NCBI RefSeq assembly: GCF_902167145.1
Contig: NC_050099.1
Location: 8,942,434-9,006,433 of the forward strand
DNA: 64,000 bases
Reading direction: 5' to 3'
DNA from: Zea mays
Lineage: Eukaryota > Streptophyta > Magnoliopsida > Poales > Poaceae
The notes under the pieces: model-generated
Database searches by the model: none
What the model saw: the letters and a program-made list of their open reading frames with translations, nothing else
What the model was told of the DNA's origin: nothing
Shown: positions 36,717 to 47,261 of the stretch, piece after piece
How positions within the stretch are numbered: the stretch's first letter is position 1
How the letters are laid out: each line of letters begins with the position of its first letter
Made by a program: the position numbers and the translations under genes

Positions 36717-37879
36717 TCCTCCCCCTCTTGAGGTGGAGTCGTCCTCGACTCAAGCTCATCTTTTCCCCCCAAATATGGTTTCAAATATGCAATGTTAAAT
36801 GTAGGACTAACCCGGAACTCGGGAGGCAACTCAAGTTTATATGCATTATCATTTATTTTCTCCAAAATCTTATATGGACCAGCAGCACGTGGCATCAATT
36901 TAGACTTTCTTAACTCTGGAAATCTATCTTTTCTCAAGCGCAGCCACACTAAATCACCCACTTCAAGCTTAACTGGTTTTCTACCTTGACTACCAGCAAT
37001 TCTATATTTTTCAGTCATCTTTTCAATGTTGGTTTTAGTTGAAGCATGGAGTTTCAAAATAAAGTCAGCACGCTCCTTAGCATCACTATGTACTTGCTCG
37101 GTAGTAGGTAGAGGCAAAAGATCAATAGGAGCACGAGGGTTAAAGCCATACACTACCTAAAAAGGACTTACCTTGGTGGTAGAGTGTTCCGCCCGATTAT
37201 ATGCAAACTCCACATGCGGCAAACATTCTTCCCACATTTTCAAGTTTTTCTTCAATATTGCTCGCAGCATTGCAGACAATGTTCTATTCACAACTTCTGT
37301 TTGTCCATCAGTTTGGGGATGACAAGTAGTAGAAAACAACAATTTTGTCCCCAATTTGTTCCATAGAGTACGCTAAAAATGACTCAAGAATTTTACATCA
37401 CGATCTGAAACAATAGTAGAAGGCATACCATGCAAATGAACAATCTCTTTGAAAAAGAGGTTAGCAATATGAATGGCATCATCCGTTTTGTGACAAGGTA
37501 TAAAATGTGCCATCTTAGAAAAATGATCAACCACAACAAAAACACTATCGCTCCCCCTCTTCGTCCTAGGCAATCCCAAAACAAAATCCATAGAAATATC
37601 CGCCCATGGAACTGAAGGAATAGGAAGAGGCATATACAAACCATGTGGGTTCAATCGTGACTTAGCTTTTTGACACATCGTGCATCTTGCTACAAAGCGC
37701 TCAACGTCACTCCGCATTCGAAGCCAAAAGAAGTGTGTGGACAGCACAGCCTCTGTCTTCTTTGCACCAAAGTGACCCATCAAACCACCACCATGCGCTT
37801 CCTGCAACAACAAAAGACAAACCAAACCAACTGGAATGCATAGGCGATTAGCTCTAAACAAGTATCCATCATTTAGCAC
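36717..37879 (-). pseudogene. H1 integrase and CR-motif tail (broken)
   Basis: Minus-strand frames 37879-37373, 37354-37157 and 37153-36710 form the integrase. The zinc-binding part is [18 protein letters not shown] with [10 protein letters not shown]. The core has [28 protein letters not shown] and [13 protein letters not shown], so the D, D and E residues are kept. The C-terminal part has GDLVWLRLRKDRFPELRKSK and NIAYLKPYLGGKDELESRTT. Two stops (after KFLSHF and after KVSPF) fit TGG to TAG and CAG to TAG. The tail would continue into the LTR. The sequence is that of CRM-type integrases. Confidence 0.88.
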
Positions 37880-37888
37880 AAATTTATT

Positions 37889-39767
37889 TCATGTATGGCC
37901 CTCTTTACAATTTAATGCAACCTCTTTAAAATCATCATCAAAAGCATATTGTCCCTTAATTGTTTCAAGTCCAAAAATACGACAATCAAGTTGAGACAAC
38001 ATAGCATAGCGTCTAGACAAAGCATCGGCAATCACATTATCATTCCCCTTTTTATGTTTAATGATGTAAGGAAAAGTTTCAAGAAATTCTACCCACTTAG
38101 CATGTCTATGGTTCAGATTTGTTTGACTATGAAGATGCTTAAGTGACTCATGATCAGAATGAATAACAAATTCCTTAGACCACAAATAATGTTTCCATGT
38201 TTGCAAAGATCGTATGTGAGCATATAATTCTTTATCATAAGTGGAATAATTAAGAACAGGGTCATTCAATTTCTCACTAAAATATGCAACGGGTTTACCT
38301 CCTTGCATCAAAACAGCACCAATGCCAACTCCACTTGCATCACATTCGAGTTCAAAAGTTTTACCAAAGTCAGGAAGTTGGAGTAGTGGCGCGTGAGTAA
38401 GCTTCTCTTTTAAAAGAGCAGAAGAATCCTCTTGTGACTGCCCCCAATTAAATGAAACACCCTTCTTGGTCAACTCATGTAATGGGGCAGCGATGGTGCT
38501 GAAATCCTTCACGAAACGACGATAAAATCCTGCAAGTCCAAGAAAACTCCGCACTTGTGTCACCATCGATGGCGTTGGCCAACTCTGAATCGCATGCACC
38601 TTAGCCTCATCAACCTCAATACCCTGTGGATTGACAACATAGCCAAGAAACAATACTCGTTCGGTGCAAAAGGTGCATTTCTCATGGTTAGCAAATAAGC
38701 GCACGACGCGCAAAGCATCAAAAACAACACGTAGATGGTCATGATGTTCAGATAAACAAGATGTTGTAGATCAAGATATCATCAAAATAAACCACCACAA
38801 ATTTTCCAATAAATGGGTGCAAAACCTCGTTCATCAAATGCATAAAAGTACTAGGGGCATTAGTTAATCCAAAAGGCATCACTAACCACTCATACAAGCC
38901 GAACTTGGTTTTAAAAGCAGTTTTCCATTCATCGCCTAATTTCATTCTAATTTGGTGGTACCCACTGCGCAAATCAATCTTAGAAAATATTTTAGAACCA
39001 CTTAACTCATCAAGCATATCATCTAATCGAGGAATAGGATGACAGTACCGGATAGTGATGTTGTTAATGGCTCTACAATCTACACACATGCGCCAACAAC
39101 CATCTTTCTTTGGAACCAAAATGACAGGAACAGAACAAGGACTAAGGCTCTCACGTACATATCCACGGTCCAAAAGGTCTTGGACTTGGCGCTGAATCTC
39201 CTTAGTCTCCTCAGAGTTTGCTCGATATGCAGCACGGTTGGGCAAGCTCGCTCCAGGAATCAAATCAATTTGGTGCTCAATCCCATGAATGGGAGGAAGT
39301 CCTAGAGGTAACTCAGTGGGAAAAACATCTTGGAATTGCTGAAAAAGGTCAGTCACAGATGCAGGCAAAGTGCTAGGAATATCATCAATAGAAAAGAAAG
39401 CATCTTTGCAAACCAAGGCATAGCAACAAGCATCAGTAGCATGAGTTTCAAGAAGATCAGATTTAGTAGCAAGCATGACAGGAGCTTTCAATTTAATTTG
39501 TTGCTGAATTTTTGTCTCATTAGTTGGTTCCTTATGGGTACTTGCAGCTCTATCTTTGTCAGCTTGTACAATTTCAGCAAGAGTCAAAGGTAGCAAAGTA
39601 ATGTTTTTATCTTTATGCCTAAAAGTGTATGTATTACTCCTACCACGGTGACATGCATTAGTATCATATTCCCATGGTCTACCCAACAAAAGAGAACAAG
39701 CTTCCATAGGTACTACATCGCAATCCACATAATCAGAATACATACCAATGGAGAAATGCACTCGTAC
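37889..39767 (-). pseudogene. H1 protease end, reverse transcriptase and RNase H (broken)
   Basis: From 39767 leftwards the frame reads VHFSIGMYSDYVDCDVVPM (end of the protease region), the linker FPTELPLGLPPIHGIEH, RT with [33 protein letters not shown] and [11 protein letters not shown] frame change at about 38714-38750 follows, then the connection and RNase H ([34 protein letters not shown]). The catalytic YFDD and the first RNase H Asp are kept. Element B was inserted just upstream, at 39767/57368. Confidence 0.88.
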
Positions 39768-39910
39768 TGTTGGGAGTCTGCTTCGTCGCCGAAGGTCCTT
39801 TAAGAAAAAACACCTTCGAAAGATCAACACAGAAGCAAGCATAGCGTGAAGATACATATTGAAGCCACTTTCCAGGGAGCTTCGGCATCGCGACACGCCT
39901 TGATACGAAG
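39768..39910 (+). repeat. B 5' LTR, first segment (continues 47850-48340)
   Basis: It begins TGTTGGGAGTCTGCTTCGTC and is cut by C after GATACGAAG. The right LTR of B shows the unbroken sequence GATACGAAGGGTT, proving the join. CGAAG (39906-39910) is the target duplication of C. Confidence 0.95.
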
Positions 39911-40493
39911 TGTTGGGTTTATGCTTCGTCGCCGAAGGTCTTATAAGAAGAAGTGGTCCTCGGCTGAAGCTGTTTGTATAAGATAGCCGAAGGTTCTTCT
40001 TCGTGAAGCTTCGGCATTATAAACCGACTTAAAGATAGAATGACCTTTTAGTCCATAAAGGTCTGAGTCAATGTTGTAAGTTTTTATAAGGGGCATACTT
40101 GTAATTCCTCACAGGCTGTGTCCTGTGCCTATAAATAGTGAACAGTATTCCGTTACTGTTCACGCATTTTTTGACGATTGCAATCGCATCTCTCGGAATT
40201 CAATCTTTGCCAAGGCATAGGTATTATGGTATTTGATGATTCAATATAGTAAATAAATGTAATATAATTAGTATATGATTTATTTACACATATTATACCT
40301 TTCCGTATTATCTTATAAATGCCTATTGAAATATGATTACGAAGGTTCAACTTCGTAATCATGCTCTTATTAACCTTCGTCCAAGATTCATTATCCCGAA
40401 GGGAATAATGTTTTAAGGACGAAGGGCGTTATTATTTAACATTTTATGTTGCCTTGCTCTTGATTTATAGCATTTGAGAGCAAGTCTCCAACA
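39911..40493 (+). repeat. 5' LTR of element C
   Basis: It runs TGTTGGGTTTATGC...GTCTCCAACA. A TATAAATA at 40130-40137 is the likely core promoter, 60 bp after GGGGCATACTTG. A perfect 12-bp inverted repeat with a 6-base loop lies at 40333-40362, and a second imperfect hairpin (CATTATCCC/GGGAATAATG) follows at about 40389-40410. Confidence 0.95.
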
Positions 40494-40511
40494 TTGGCGC
40501 CCACCGTGGGG
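40494..40511 (+). promoter_or_regulatory. Primer binding site of element C
   Basis: TTGGCGCCCACCGTGGGG follows the LTR end directly. It has the TGG start of a tRNA complement. The element B equivalent at 48341 is TTGGTGCCCACCTCCGG. The tRNA was not assigned. Confidence 0.65.
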
Positions 40512-40537
40512 TGAACTCACTTCCACTTTTTGAGCTG

Positions 40538-40750
40538 ATGGCTTCGTTCAACAACCAAGCTGGAGCTGCTTCGGACCCGAAGCTGGTGCTCCCGATCACA
40601 GGTGGCTCGTCCTCAGAGCCAGCTAACAAGAAACAGAAGAAGGAGGCACAGAGAAGAGTACAGCATGTTGGGGTGCAAGGACCCTTCATCAAGTCAAGAT
40701 GATCTCACATTCCTATTACCTTCTCCCAAGAGGACCTTCAGCTCAAAGAT
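40538..40750 (+). pseudogene. Element C gag remnant up to deletion junction
   Basis: The frame starts MASFNNQAGAASDPKLVLP and includes a basic cluster ANKKQKKEAQRR, then VQGPFIKSR and a TGA. After HIPITFSQEDLQLKD it reaches the point where C has lost protease and RT. Element B has the same short gag start fused to the protease region, so the gag loss is shared. No capsid domain or zinc knuckle is present. Confidence 0.7.
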
Positions 40751-43068
40751 TGACAGGAAGATTGGCATCTCTCAATAGATTCATATCCAGATCAGCAGAG
40801 AGAAACTTACCATTCTTCGAAGTGCTGAAGTCGGCCGAAGTCTTTCAATGGGGACCACTCCAGCAGAAGGCCTTCGAAGAGCTGAAACAGTATTTAATAG
40901 ATCTAACCACATTGACTCCACCAATGCCAGGGGCTCCTTTATTATTATATGTGGCAGCTTCGCACTCAGCGGTAAGTGCAGCGCTTGTCCAGGAGAAGCT
41001 TGATGGTCAAGTCAAAAGGCAGGCCCCAATATATTTTGTTTCCGAGGTTCTTAGTTTATCAAAGAAAAATTATACAGAGTTGGAGAAGGTACTGTATGCT
41101 GTCTTGATGGCCTCCAGGAAGCTTCGGCACTATTTCCAAGCTTACAACATAATTGTTCCTTCATCACAACCTCTGAAGGATATTATGAGGAACCGAGAAG
41201 CTACTGGAAGGATTGGAAAATGGGCTGTAGAGCTCAATGAATTTTGTATTGAATATGTTCATAGATCTTCGATTCAGTCACAGGCGCTGGCAGACTTTAT
41301 TGCTGATTGGACGCCAGGGGCTCAGGATAAGGAAACGAATAAAGACAATGAAGCCTGGACAGTGTTTTGTGATGGATCTTGGGGAACCTTCGGAGCAGGA
41401 GCGGCTGCTGTGTTGGTTTCACCTTCAAAAGTCAAAACTTGTTATGCGGCAAAACTTGATTTTAATTGCACAAATAACATTGCCGAGTACGAAGCATTGA
41501 TTCTAGGTCTTCGGAAGTTAAAAGCAATGGGAATCAGAAGGGCCATACTTAAAACTGATTCCCAGGTTGTTTCGGGTCATATTGACAAGAGTTGCAAGGC
41601 TAAGGATCCGAAGCTTGAAAAATATCTGGATATGGTTCGAAGAGTTGAAGCTTCCTTCGAAGGATTTTCTGTCAAAAATATCCCTCGAGGACAAAATGAG
41701 CACGCCGATTTGCTGGCTAAGTCAGCAGCACAGGGGCTGCCTTTACCTTCGGATGTGTTCTTCGAAACAATAAAAGCACCTTCGGTGGAACTTCTTGAAA
41801 GAGCAGTCCTTAACATATCTCCTGTTTTTAGCGAAGATTGGAGAACCGAGATCATCTCTTATCTTCAGGGTAAATTCCTTTCAGATGACGAAGCTTATAA
41901 CAAGAGGATAGAGGCAAGAGCTCGTCCATATGTCATGATAGAAGGGGAGCTGTACAAACATGGAGTTTGTGCTCCACTGCTCAAATGTTTATCCAGAACC
42001 GAAGGTATAGAGTTAATGAAAGAAATACATGCAGGCCTGTGTGGATCTCACATCGGATCTAGGCCGTTGCTTGGAAAAATTTTCCGTCAAGGGTTTTATT
42101 GGCCGAAGGCAGCTTCGGATGCAGCAGAATTGGTTCAAAAGTGCGAAGGTTGTCAGAAATGTGCAAGGGATCAAAAACAACCTTCGTCCTTAACACAGCT
42201 CATACAACCCAGTTGGCCATTGCAAAGGTGGGGTCTTGACTTGTTAGGTCCGTTACCACCGGCCCAAGGGAACCTGAGATATGTTGTAGTAGCTGTGGAA
42301 TATTTTTCTAAATGGATTGAGGCGAAGCCCTTAGCCACAATAACTTCGGCCACTGTCCAAAAGTTTTTCTGGCAGAATATTGTTTGTCGTTTCGGGGTGC
42401 CAAAGGCTATCACTGTGGACAATGGAACACAGTTTGACTCCGAAGCATTCAGGGATTTCTGTGACCAAATTGGTACGAAGATCCATTTTGCATCAATCAG
42501 GCACCCGGAGTCAAATGGACTCGTTGAAAGAGCCAACGGCATTATAATGACAGGAATAATGAAGTTAATCTTCAATCAACCCAGAGGAAAATGGCCAGAT
42601 CAGTTAACCAAAGTGGTGTGGAGCCACAACACGACAACATCAAGGTCTACAGGCTTCACTCCATTCAAGTTGTTATTCGGTGACGAAGCAATAACTCCAG
42701 AGGAAGCTAAAACCGGATCAATAAGGATAGTAGCTTCGGCAGAATCAGATTCCGAAGCTGCTTATGCTATAGAAAAAGATGCTTTAGAAGGGATCAGACT
42801 GCAAGCCGTGGAGAATATCAATAAATATCAAGCCGAAACAGTCAAATGGCGGGATAGAAAGGTTCGGCTAAAAAATATTGAGCCAGGGCACTTGGTGCTT
42901 CGGAGAGTGGCCAACCCAGAAACAGTGGGCAAATTGCAGTTGAAATGGGACGGACCTTTCTTAGTAGCATCTTCGTCAAGACCCGGTTCATACAGATTGA
43001 AGGATATGGACGGCAACGACATTCCTAGGTCTTGGAATGCGGATGAGCTTCGGCGATATTATGTATAA
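40699..43068 (+). CDS. Element C truncated pol: RNase H, archaeal-type RNase H, integrase (intact frame)
   Basis: A 789-codon frame without stops. The first 16 or so codons are out-of-frame leader; true pol sequence begins near 40747 (RLTGRLASLNRF, end of RT). Residues about 45-205 are the old RNase H/connection, in which the usual catalytic Asp is lost (LLLYVAASHSAVSAAL). Residues about 215-345 are a second RNase H with CDGSWG, AEYEAL, KTDSQ and NEHADLLAKSA, the archaeal-type domain known from Tat elements. Integrase follows with HAGLCGSHIG...CEGCQKCAR, then WGLDLLGPLP, TVDNGTQF and ESNGLVERANG. It ends NADELRRYYV. Without RT it cannot replicate itself. Confidence 0.85.
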   Translation: MISHSYYLLPRGPSAQRLTGRLASLNRFISRSAERNLPFFEVLKSAEVFQWGPLQQKAFEELKQYLIDLTTLTPPMPGAPLLLYVAASHSAVSAALVQEKLDGQVKRQAPIYFVSEVLSLSKKNYTELEKVLYAVLMASRKLRHYFQAYNIIVPSSQPLKDIMRNREATGRIGKWAVELNEFCIEYVHRSSIQSQALADFIADWTPGAQDKETNKDNEAWTVFCDGSWGTFGAGAAAVLVSPSKVKTCYAAKLDFNCTNNIAEYEALILGLRKLKAMGIRRAILKTDSQVVSGHIDKSCKAKDPKLEKYLDMVRRVEASFEGFSVKNIPRGQNEHADLLAKSAAQGLPLPSDVFFETIKAPSVELLERAVLNISPVFSEDWRTEIISYLQGKFLSDDEAYNKRIEARARPYVMIEGELYKHGVCAPLLKCLSRTEGIELMKEIHAGLCGSHIGSRPLLGKIFRQGFYWPKAASDAAELVQKCEGCQKCARDQKQPSSLTQLIQPSWPLQRWGLDLLGPLPPAQGNLRYVVVAVEYFSKWIEAKPLATITSATVQKFFWQNIVCRFGVPKAITVDNGTQFDSEAFRDFCDQIGTKIHFASIRHPESNGLVERANGIIMTGIMKLIFNQPRGKWPDQLTKVVWSHNTTTSRSTGFTPFKLLFGDEAITPEEAKTGSIRIVASAESDSEAAYAIEKDALEGIRLQAVENINKYQAETVKWRDRKVRLKNIEPGHLVLRRVANPETVGKLQLKWDGPFLVASSSRPGSYRLKDMDGNDIPRSWNADELRRYYV

Positions 43069-43244
43069 TTCGATGTAATTTTTCATATTTTTTTATTTTT
43101 TCTTTCATGGCACCCTTTTCCTTTCCAAAGGGGGAGAAAGGTTTTTAATGGGGCCAGCATATGTAATTTTCTTTTTTAGTTCTATAAGAGCAAAATCCCC
43201 CAAAGAATGTAAATGTAAAAGCTGAGAGCGCACCATCGAGTGCC

Positions 43245-43457
43245 AAAAAGTAAAGGCGAAGAAGCTCCAAAGTCGTTCCTAAGGGAATGCAGAGCTTACA
43301 GCGAAAAGTCAACGCTGATTCCACCAAAAGTAAAGGCGAAGAAGCTCCAAAGTCGTTCCTAAGGGAATGCAGAGCTTACAGCGAAAAGTCAACGCTGATT
43401 CCGCCAAAAGTAAAGGCGAAGAAGCTCCAAAGTCGTTCCTAAGGGAATGCAGAGCTG
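43245..43457 (+). repeat. 80-bp tandem repeat in the 3' region of element C
   Basis: TAAAGGCGAAGAAGCTCC recurs at 43251, 43331 and 43411, an exact 80-bp period. The first two units differ by about one base. The third is cut after GCAGAGCT. Element B has a decayed form with the same words (TTCCTAAGGG, GCGAAGAAGTTCAAAAG) at about 52500-52890. The repeat lies between the pol stop and the end of the antisense gene and is non-coding. Confidence 0.88.
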
Positions 43458-43953
43458 AGGTGTGATTGTTTTTAAGAAAATAATGGCTATGAATATGGCT
43501 TCGGATACGTGTTTGGCCAATCATTTGCACATCACATTACATCATAGCATTTGCATTCATAAACATTCATCTAGGCATATGTAGGATAATCATCTTCATC
43601 GCATAAATGGTTGCTTCGGCAAAAAGAGAAAAAAGAAAGGGAAAAAAGAGCTTCGTGCACAAAGAAGAAAGGAAAATGTTGTTTTCTATGCTTCGCTGCG
43701 TACGAAAAGAAGGGAAGGTGTTTTTTCGCCTTCGGCTCAAAAGAAAATTTCGTCCACATCAAAGCATTTCTCATACACCAATGGAAGGATAAGGGTATAT
43801 ACCAAGGTATGAACAGAATTCATTAAAGACAAGTTTTGGCTACATTTACAAAAGTTATCTCAAAAGTTTTTCAAGTATTGTCTACAGTCTACTATCTAAA
43901 TCTCCAAGGAGCTTCGGCTTCGGCGTTATTTTTAATCATCAGCTTCGGCTTCG

Positions 43954-46828
43954 TCATCCTACATGAATAAGGTCGTTGGAAGTCAAAATCAAGTTTACAG
44001 GAAAAGGTAAGCGCAAGGTATGGTTTCTTACTGGTTCAAGGTGACTACGAGCTTCGTCTCCAGCCTTCTCTCGCCCTCCTTTTGTCCATATCATTTTTAC
44101 AAATCTGTTCGATATACTTCGGGCAAGATCGGGAATGTCGTCCAGGATTGATGGTGATAAAGTGAAATTTGGCCTGTTGACAATCTTCCCATGATCACAG
44201 CCAGCCTTCAGGAAAGCTGCAGCAGTCCCTCGAGAAGCCACCCAGGCACAGAAGTCACCGTGCCCAGCTATGACTTCGTCGAGCTCGTCAATTTCCCCCT
44301 CAATATGTTCGAAGGTCTTCGGTAAATCTTCAGCTGAGGGGGTGAATTTTTCACTGCTGGCTCCAACTGAGTAAAAAATCTTTCTTAATCGTTGAATGCA
44401 CTTGTTGCTAAATTCCAAGCATTTTTCTTGAAGACTTGTCAGTAGTTTTCTCAAATCTGAATTTTGCTGAGCTTCGGCTTCAAGTTTTGCATTAAGATCT
44501 TGTTTTTCTTGTTCGAACTGCTCAGATTGACGGAGAAGCTTCGTGTTCAGTTCTGATATTTTTGCTTCAGCTTCCGCCAATAAACCTTCGGTTGCCTGGA
44601 GCTCAAAGTTCTTTTTCTCGAAAGCATCTGATTGCTCCTTTATTTTGTTTTCCAAATTTCCAATTATAACTTCATGCTTTTTATCTTCAAGATCTTGCTG
44701 CATTTGCAAGGCTTTACTCAACAGCATACTCTACACGAACACAACCTTCGTCAGACATGTTTTTATTAGAAGCAATAAAAGTTAAGGGACAAGTTATTCA
44801 CCTTGAAGTTGGAGTAAAATAAACTACCAACGACATGTTGTCGTCGGTAGAGGCTGATGTCTGCTTCTAGCTTCGGGAATCCAATATTCTTGGACAGAGT
44901 ACTGATAACTTTGGCCCCTGTTTGGTCTCGAATACACTCTAATTTCTCATCATCAACGCCTCCGAAGAGGAGTGCCCCAGGTTTGTATCCGCAAGATTTG
45001 GCATACTCTTTATTTCTTCTACTTCAGCTTTGGATAGATGTTCTCCAACCAAGTTTTGGAACGCGAAGGCTTCGTCTTCTGAAGCTTCATCAGCAACTTC
45101 TTTTCCTTTCTTTGACGCTGCGGTCACGACCTCTTCGGCAGCAGTGGTAGCTTCTTCTGCAGCCATGTCTAACAGTATTTGGTCAATATGTTCAATTGTG
45201 CTCTCCAAATTCAAATCTTCAACTGAGGCAGCTTCGGCAGCTGCGGCCTCCGAAGGTGCAATTTCAATATCTGCCCCCTCTGCAGCCGTTTGTGTTTTTT
45301 GGGCCGAAGCTCTTGGCGGCGTCTTGTCAATCACCTCTGTCACAGTGATAATTCTTTGTTTCTTTGCCCTGATTGTTTTCTTCGATTTCTCGGGCTCCTT
45401 GTCCTTCTGAAAAAACTTTGTCAGTTGACGACCCAGTGGACTTAGCTTCGCAGGTAAGGAATCAGTCATTACCTTCAGAATTTCCTCAACGTCAGCAACA
45501 GCAGGTGATGCGGGGGTTTCTTCTGCTTCGGATATTTGTTGCTTCGGAGACGTTTTCCCCTTCTTCGGAATTTTCTTCTTTAATGGTTCTTTTTCTTCAT
45601 TCACGGCCTCAGTTATCCTTTTTCTTTTTTGACCCCCAGCACCTTTGTTCAGGTTTTCATAGTCAGGGTAATCAAAGCCCAAGGCATCCAACACTCGATT
45701 TAGCCTTCGTTTCGGACGGGTTCCGAAGGCTGCGGTCATCAATTGATCTTCTTTCTTGGAATAGTTGCCAAGTATTTCATTGCACATTGCTTCAATTGTT
45801 TCCAACCACTCTTGGCAAGGTGTTTTAAAGTATTTCTTAAATTTAAAATAGTAAGGCAAGCGCACAAGTTCACCTTCTTTCTTTTTCCCCTTCAGCTTCG
45901 GCATTTCCCATTCTTTTAAACTAGGAAAGACTTGGAAAGCCAAGAACTCCTGAACCAGGTCTCTTGTACTAATATGCTCTGCAACAATTCTGAATTCATC
46001 CATTGCTTTTTGTGTGGTACCGTCTACTGACATGTTGCAGAGAGGCTGGGTTTCTCCGAAGATTAGTTCAAGTGGACTTTGCACGAGTTTCTCCTTGTCA
46101 TCATTAACCTTAACATAAAACCACTCAGACTTCCACCCTGCTGCCCATTTACTCCGATAGCTGATTACAGGAAACTTCGTAGTCTTCCGATAAGCAAAGT
46201 TGTAGCAACCAAAATTATCATGCAAGCCATCCTTTCTAGCCTTCGTCTGATAATGCAGTTCGTGAACCCGGCAGAAGCTGTCCGCAAATGGCTCCACTGC
46301 TTGGCTTCGGAGTGCCCAGATATAAACACTGAGCCTAACGATAGCGTTAGGGGTCAACTGGTGAAAATAGATACCGAACCTCTTCAGCACCTCTGCAATA
46401 ATCCCTTGAAGGGGGAATCTTAATCCAGCCTTTAAAAAGCTCTTAAAAATGACAATTTCATCCTTTTCCGGCTTCGGGGTAGTCTCTTCTCCCCCGAAGC
46501 GTAGTAGCTTCTTCTGATCCTCATTGAAAAAGCCTGACTTTACCATTTTGGAGAGATCAGCCTTCGAAACGGTGGATTTTCCAAAGTCCAAGTGGCTGGG
46601 CTTACTTGGCATGGCAATACGATAATCGTCCTCAGGATCAGTTTCCTCAATAACTTCTTCTTCTACTCCGGCAACTGCTTGTTGTGTTTGTTCTGCACCC
46701 TCACCAGGAATATCTTCAGAAACTACCAGCCCGGATCGTTGCATGGCTTCGGAGATGGGAACAGTCTCCGAAGCTTCAGTTTCGCCTCCCTCACGCTCAA
46801 CCCTGGCAGTAGAACGCACTCTGGCCAT
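43954..46828 (-). CDS. Element C antisense gene: Transposase_28-like domain plus coiled coil, spliced
   Basis: On the minus strand an ATG at 46828 opens a 629-codon frame (MARVRSTARVEREGGE). Residues about 120-345 resemble the plant 'putative gypsy type transposon' domain (PF04195), with GIIAEVLKRFGIYFHQLTPN, HELHYQTKARKDGL and RSKWAAGWKSEWFYVKV. A Lys/Ala-rich low-complexity region follows. A one-base deletion near 45012 shifts the frame; the correct frame then runs YKPGALLFGGVDDEKLEC to an intron (44731-44801, 71 bp, GTGAAT...GTGTAG). Exon 2 (44730-43954) starts SMLLSKALQMQQDLEDKK and is a long coiled coil with a conserved tail (GHGDFCAWVASRGTAAAF). Antisense ORFs at this place are known from Grande and other Tat elements; function unknown. 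Confidence 0.8.
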
Positions 46829-46994
46829 TTAACTATGAACTTGCGAAACTTTAATACTTTCTTCCTCCGAAGCAGGTTTCAAAGCTGGAGCTTCGTTCGA
46901 TTCCGACGGACAAGCTTCGGCGATGGTTAAAAATTTTGGCAGCAAAACAGTACAAATAGCAATGAATGCTGTGGTAACTTCACACCTACTCGTC

Positions 46995-47007
46995 TGTTTA
47001 TATAGTG
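46995..47007 (-). promoter_or_regulatory. TATA box of the element C antisense gene
   Basis: The minus strand reads GCACTATATAAACAG, about 170 bp upstream of the antisense ATG. The same TATA context is kept at 56449-56457 in element B, although flanking sequence has diverged. It is a good core promoter candidate. Confidence 0.6.
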
Positions 47008-47261
47008 CTGCAGGTAAGAAGGCGAAGCGCCAGAATTTTTACACCAGGCGGACACCCGCTCGCACTCGCTGCATGGTGGACCGCAGAGACCGAACAGTAA
47101 CTCTGCAAGGTGGGGCCGTTACACGCTGGGAGATTGAATCGTTTCTCGACAACGAGCTCAGGGAAGGTGTTTTTTAGACCTTCGGCGCTCCGAAGCTTAA
47201 GAGACTTTTTTCACGGATCAAGCTCGTTACGAAAAACGATCTAGCACCGCGAAAGGGCTAC

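Noticed and set aside
40153..40362. 69-codon minus-strand frame repeated identically at 47504-47713
   Set aside because: It lies wholly inside the LTRs of C, so the repetition is explained by LTR identity; AT-rich, with no domain.
44939..46828. Considered an independent DNA-transposon transposase inserted in C
   Set aside because: Element B has the same gene at the same place and no terminal inverted repeats or target duplication surround it. The pattern is that of an antisense element gene.
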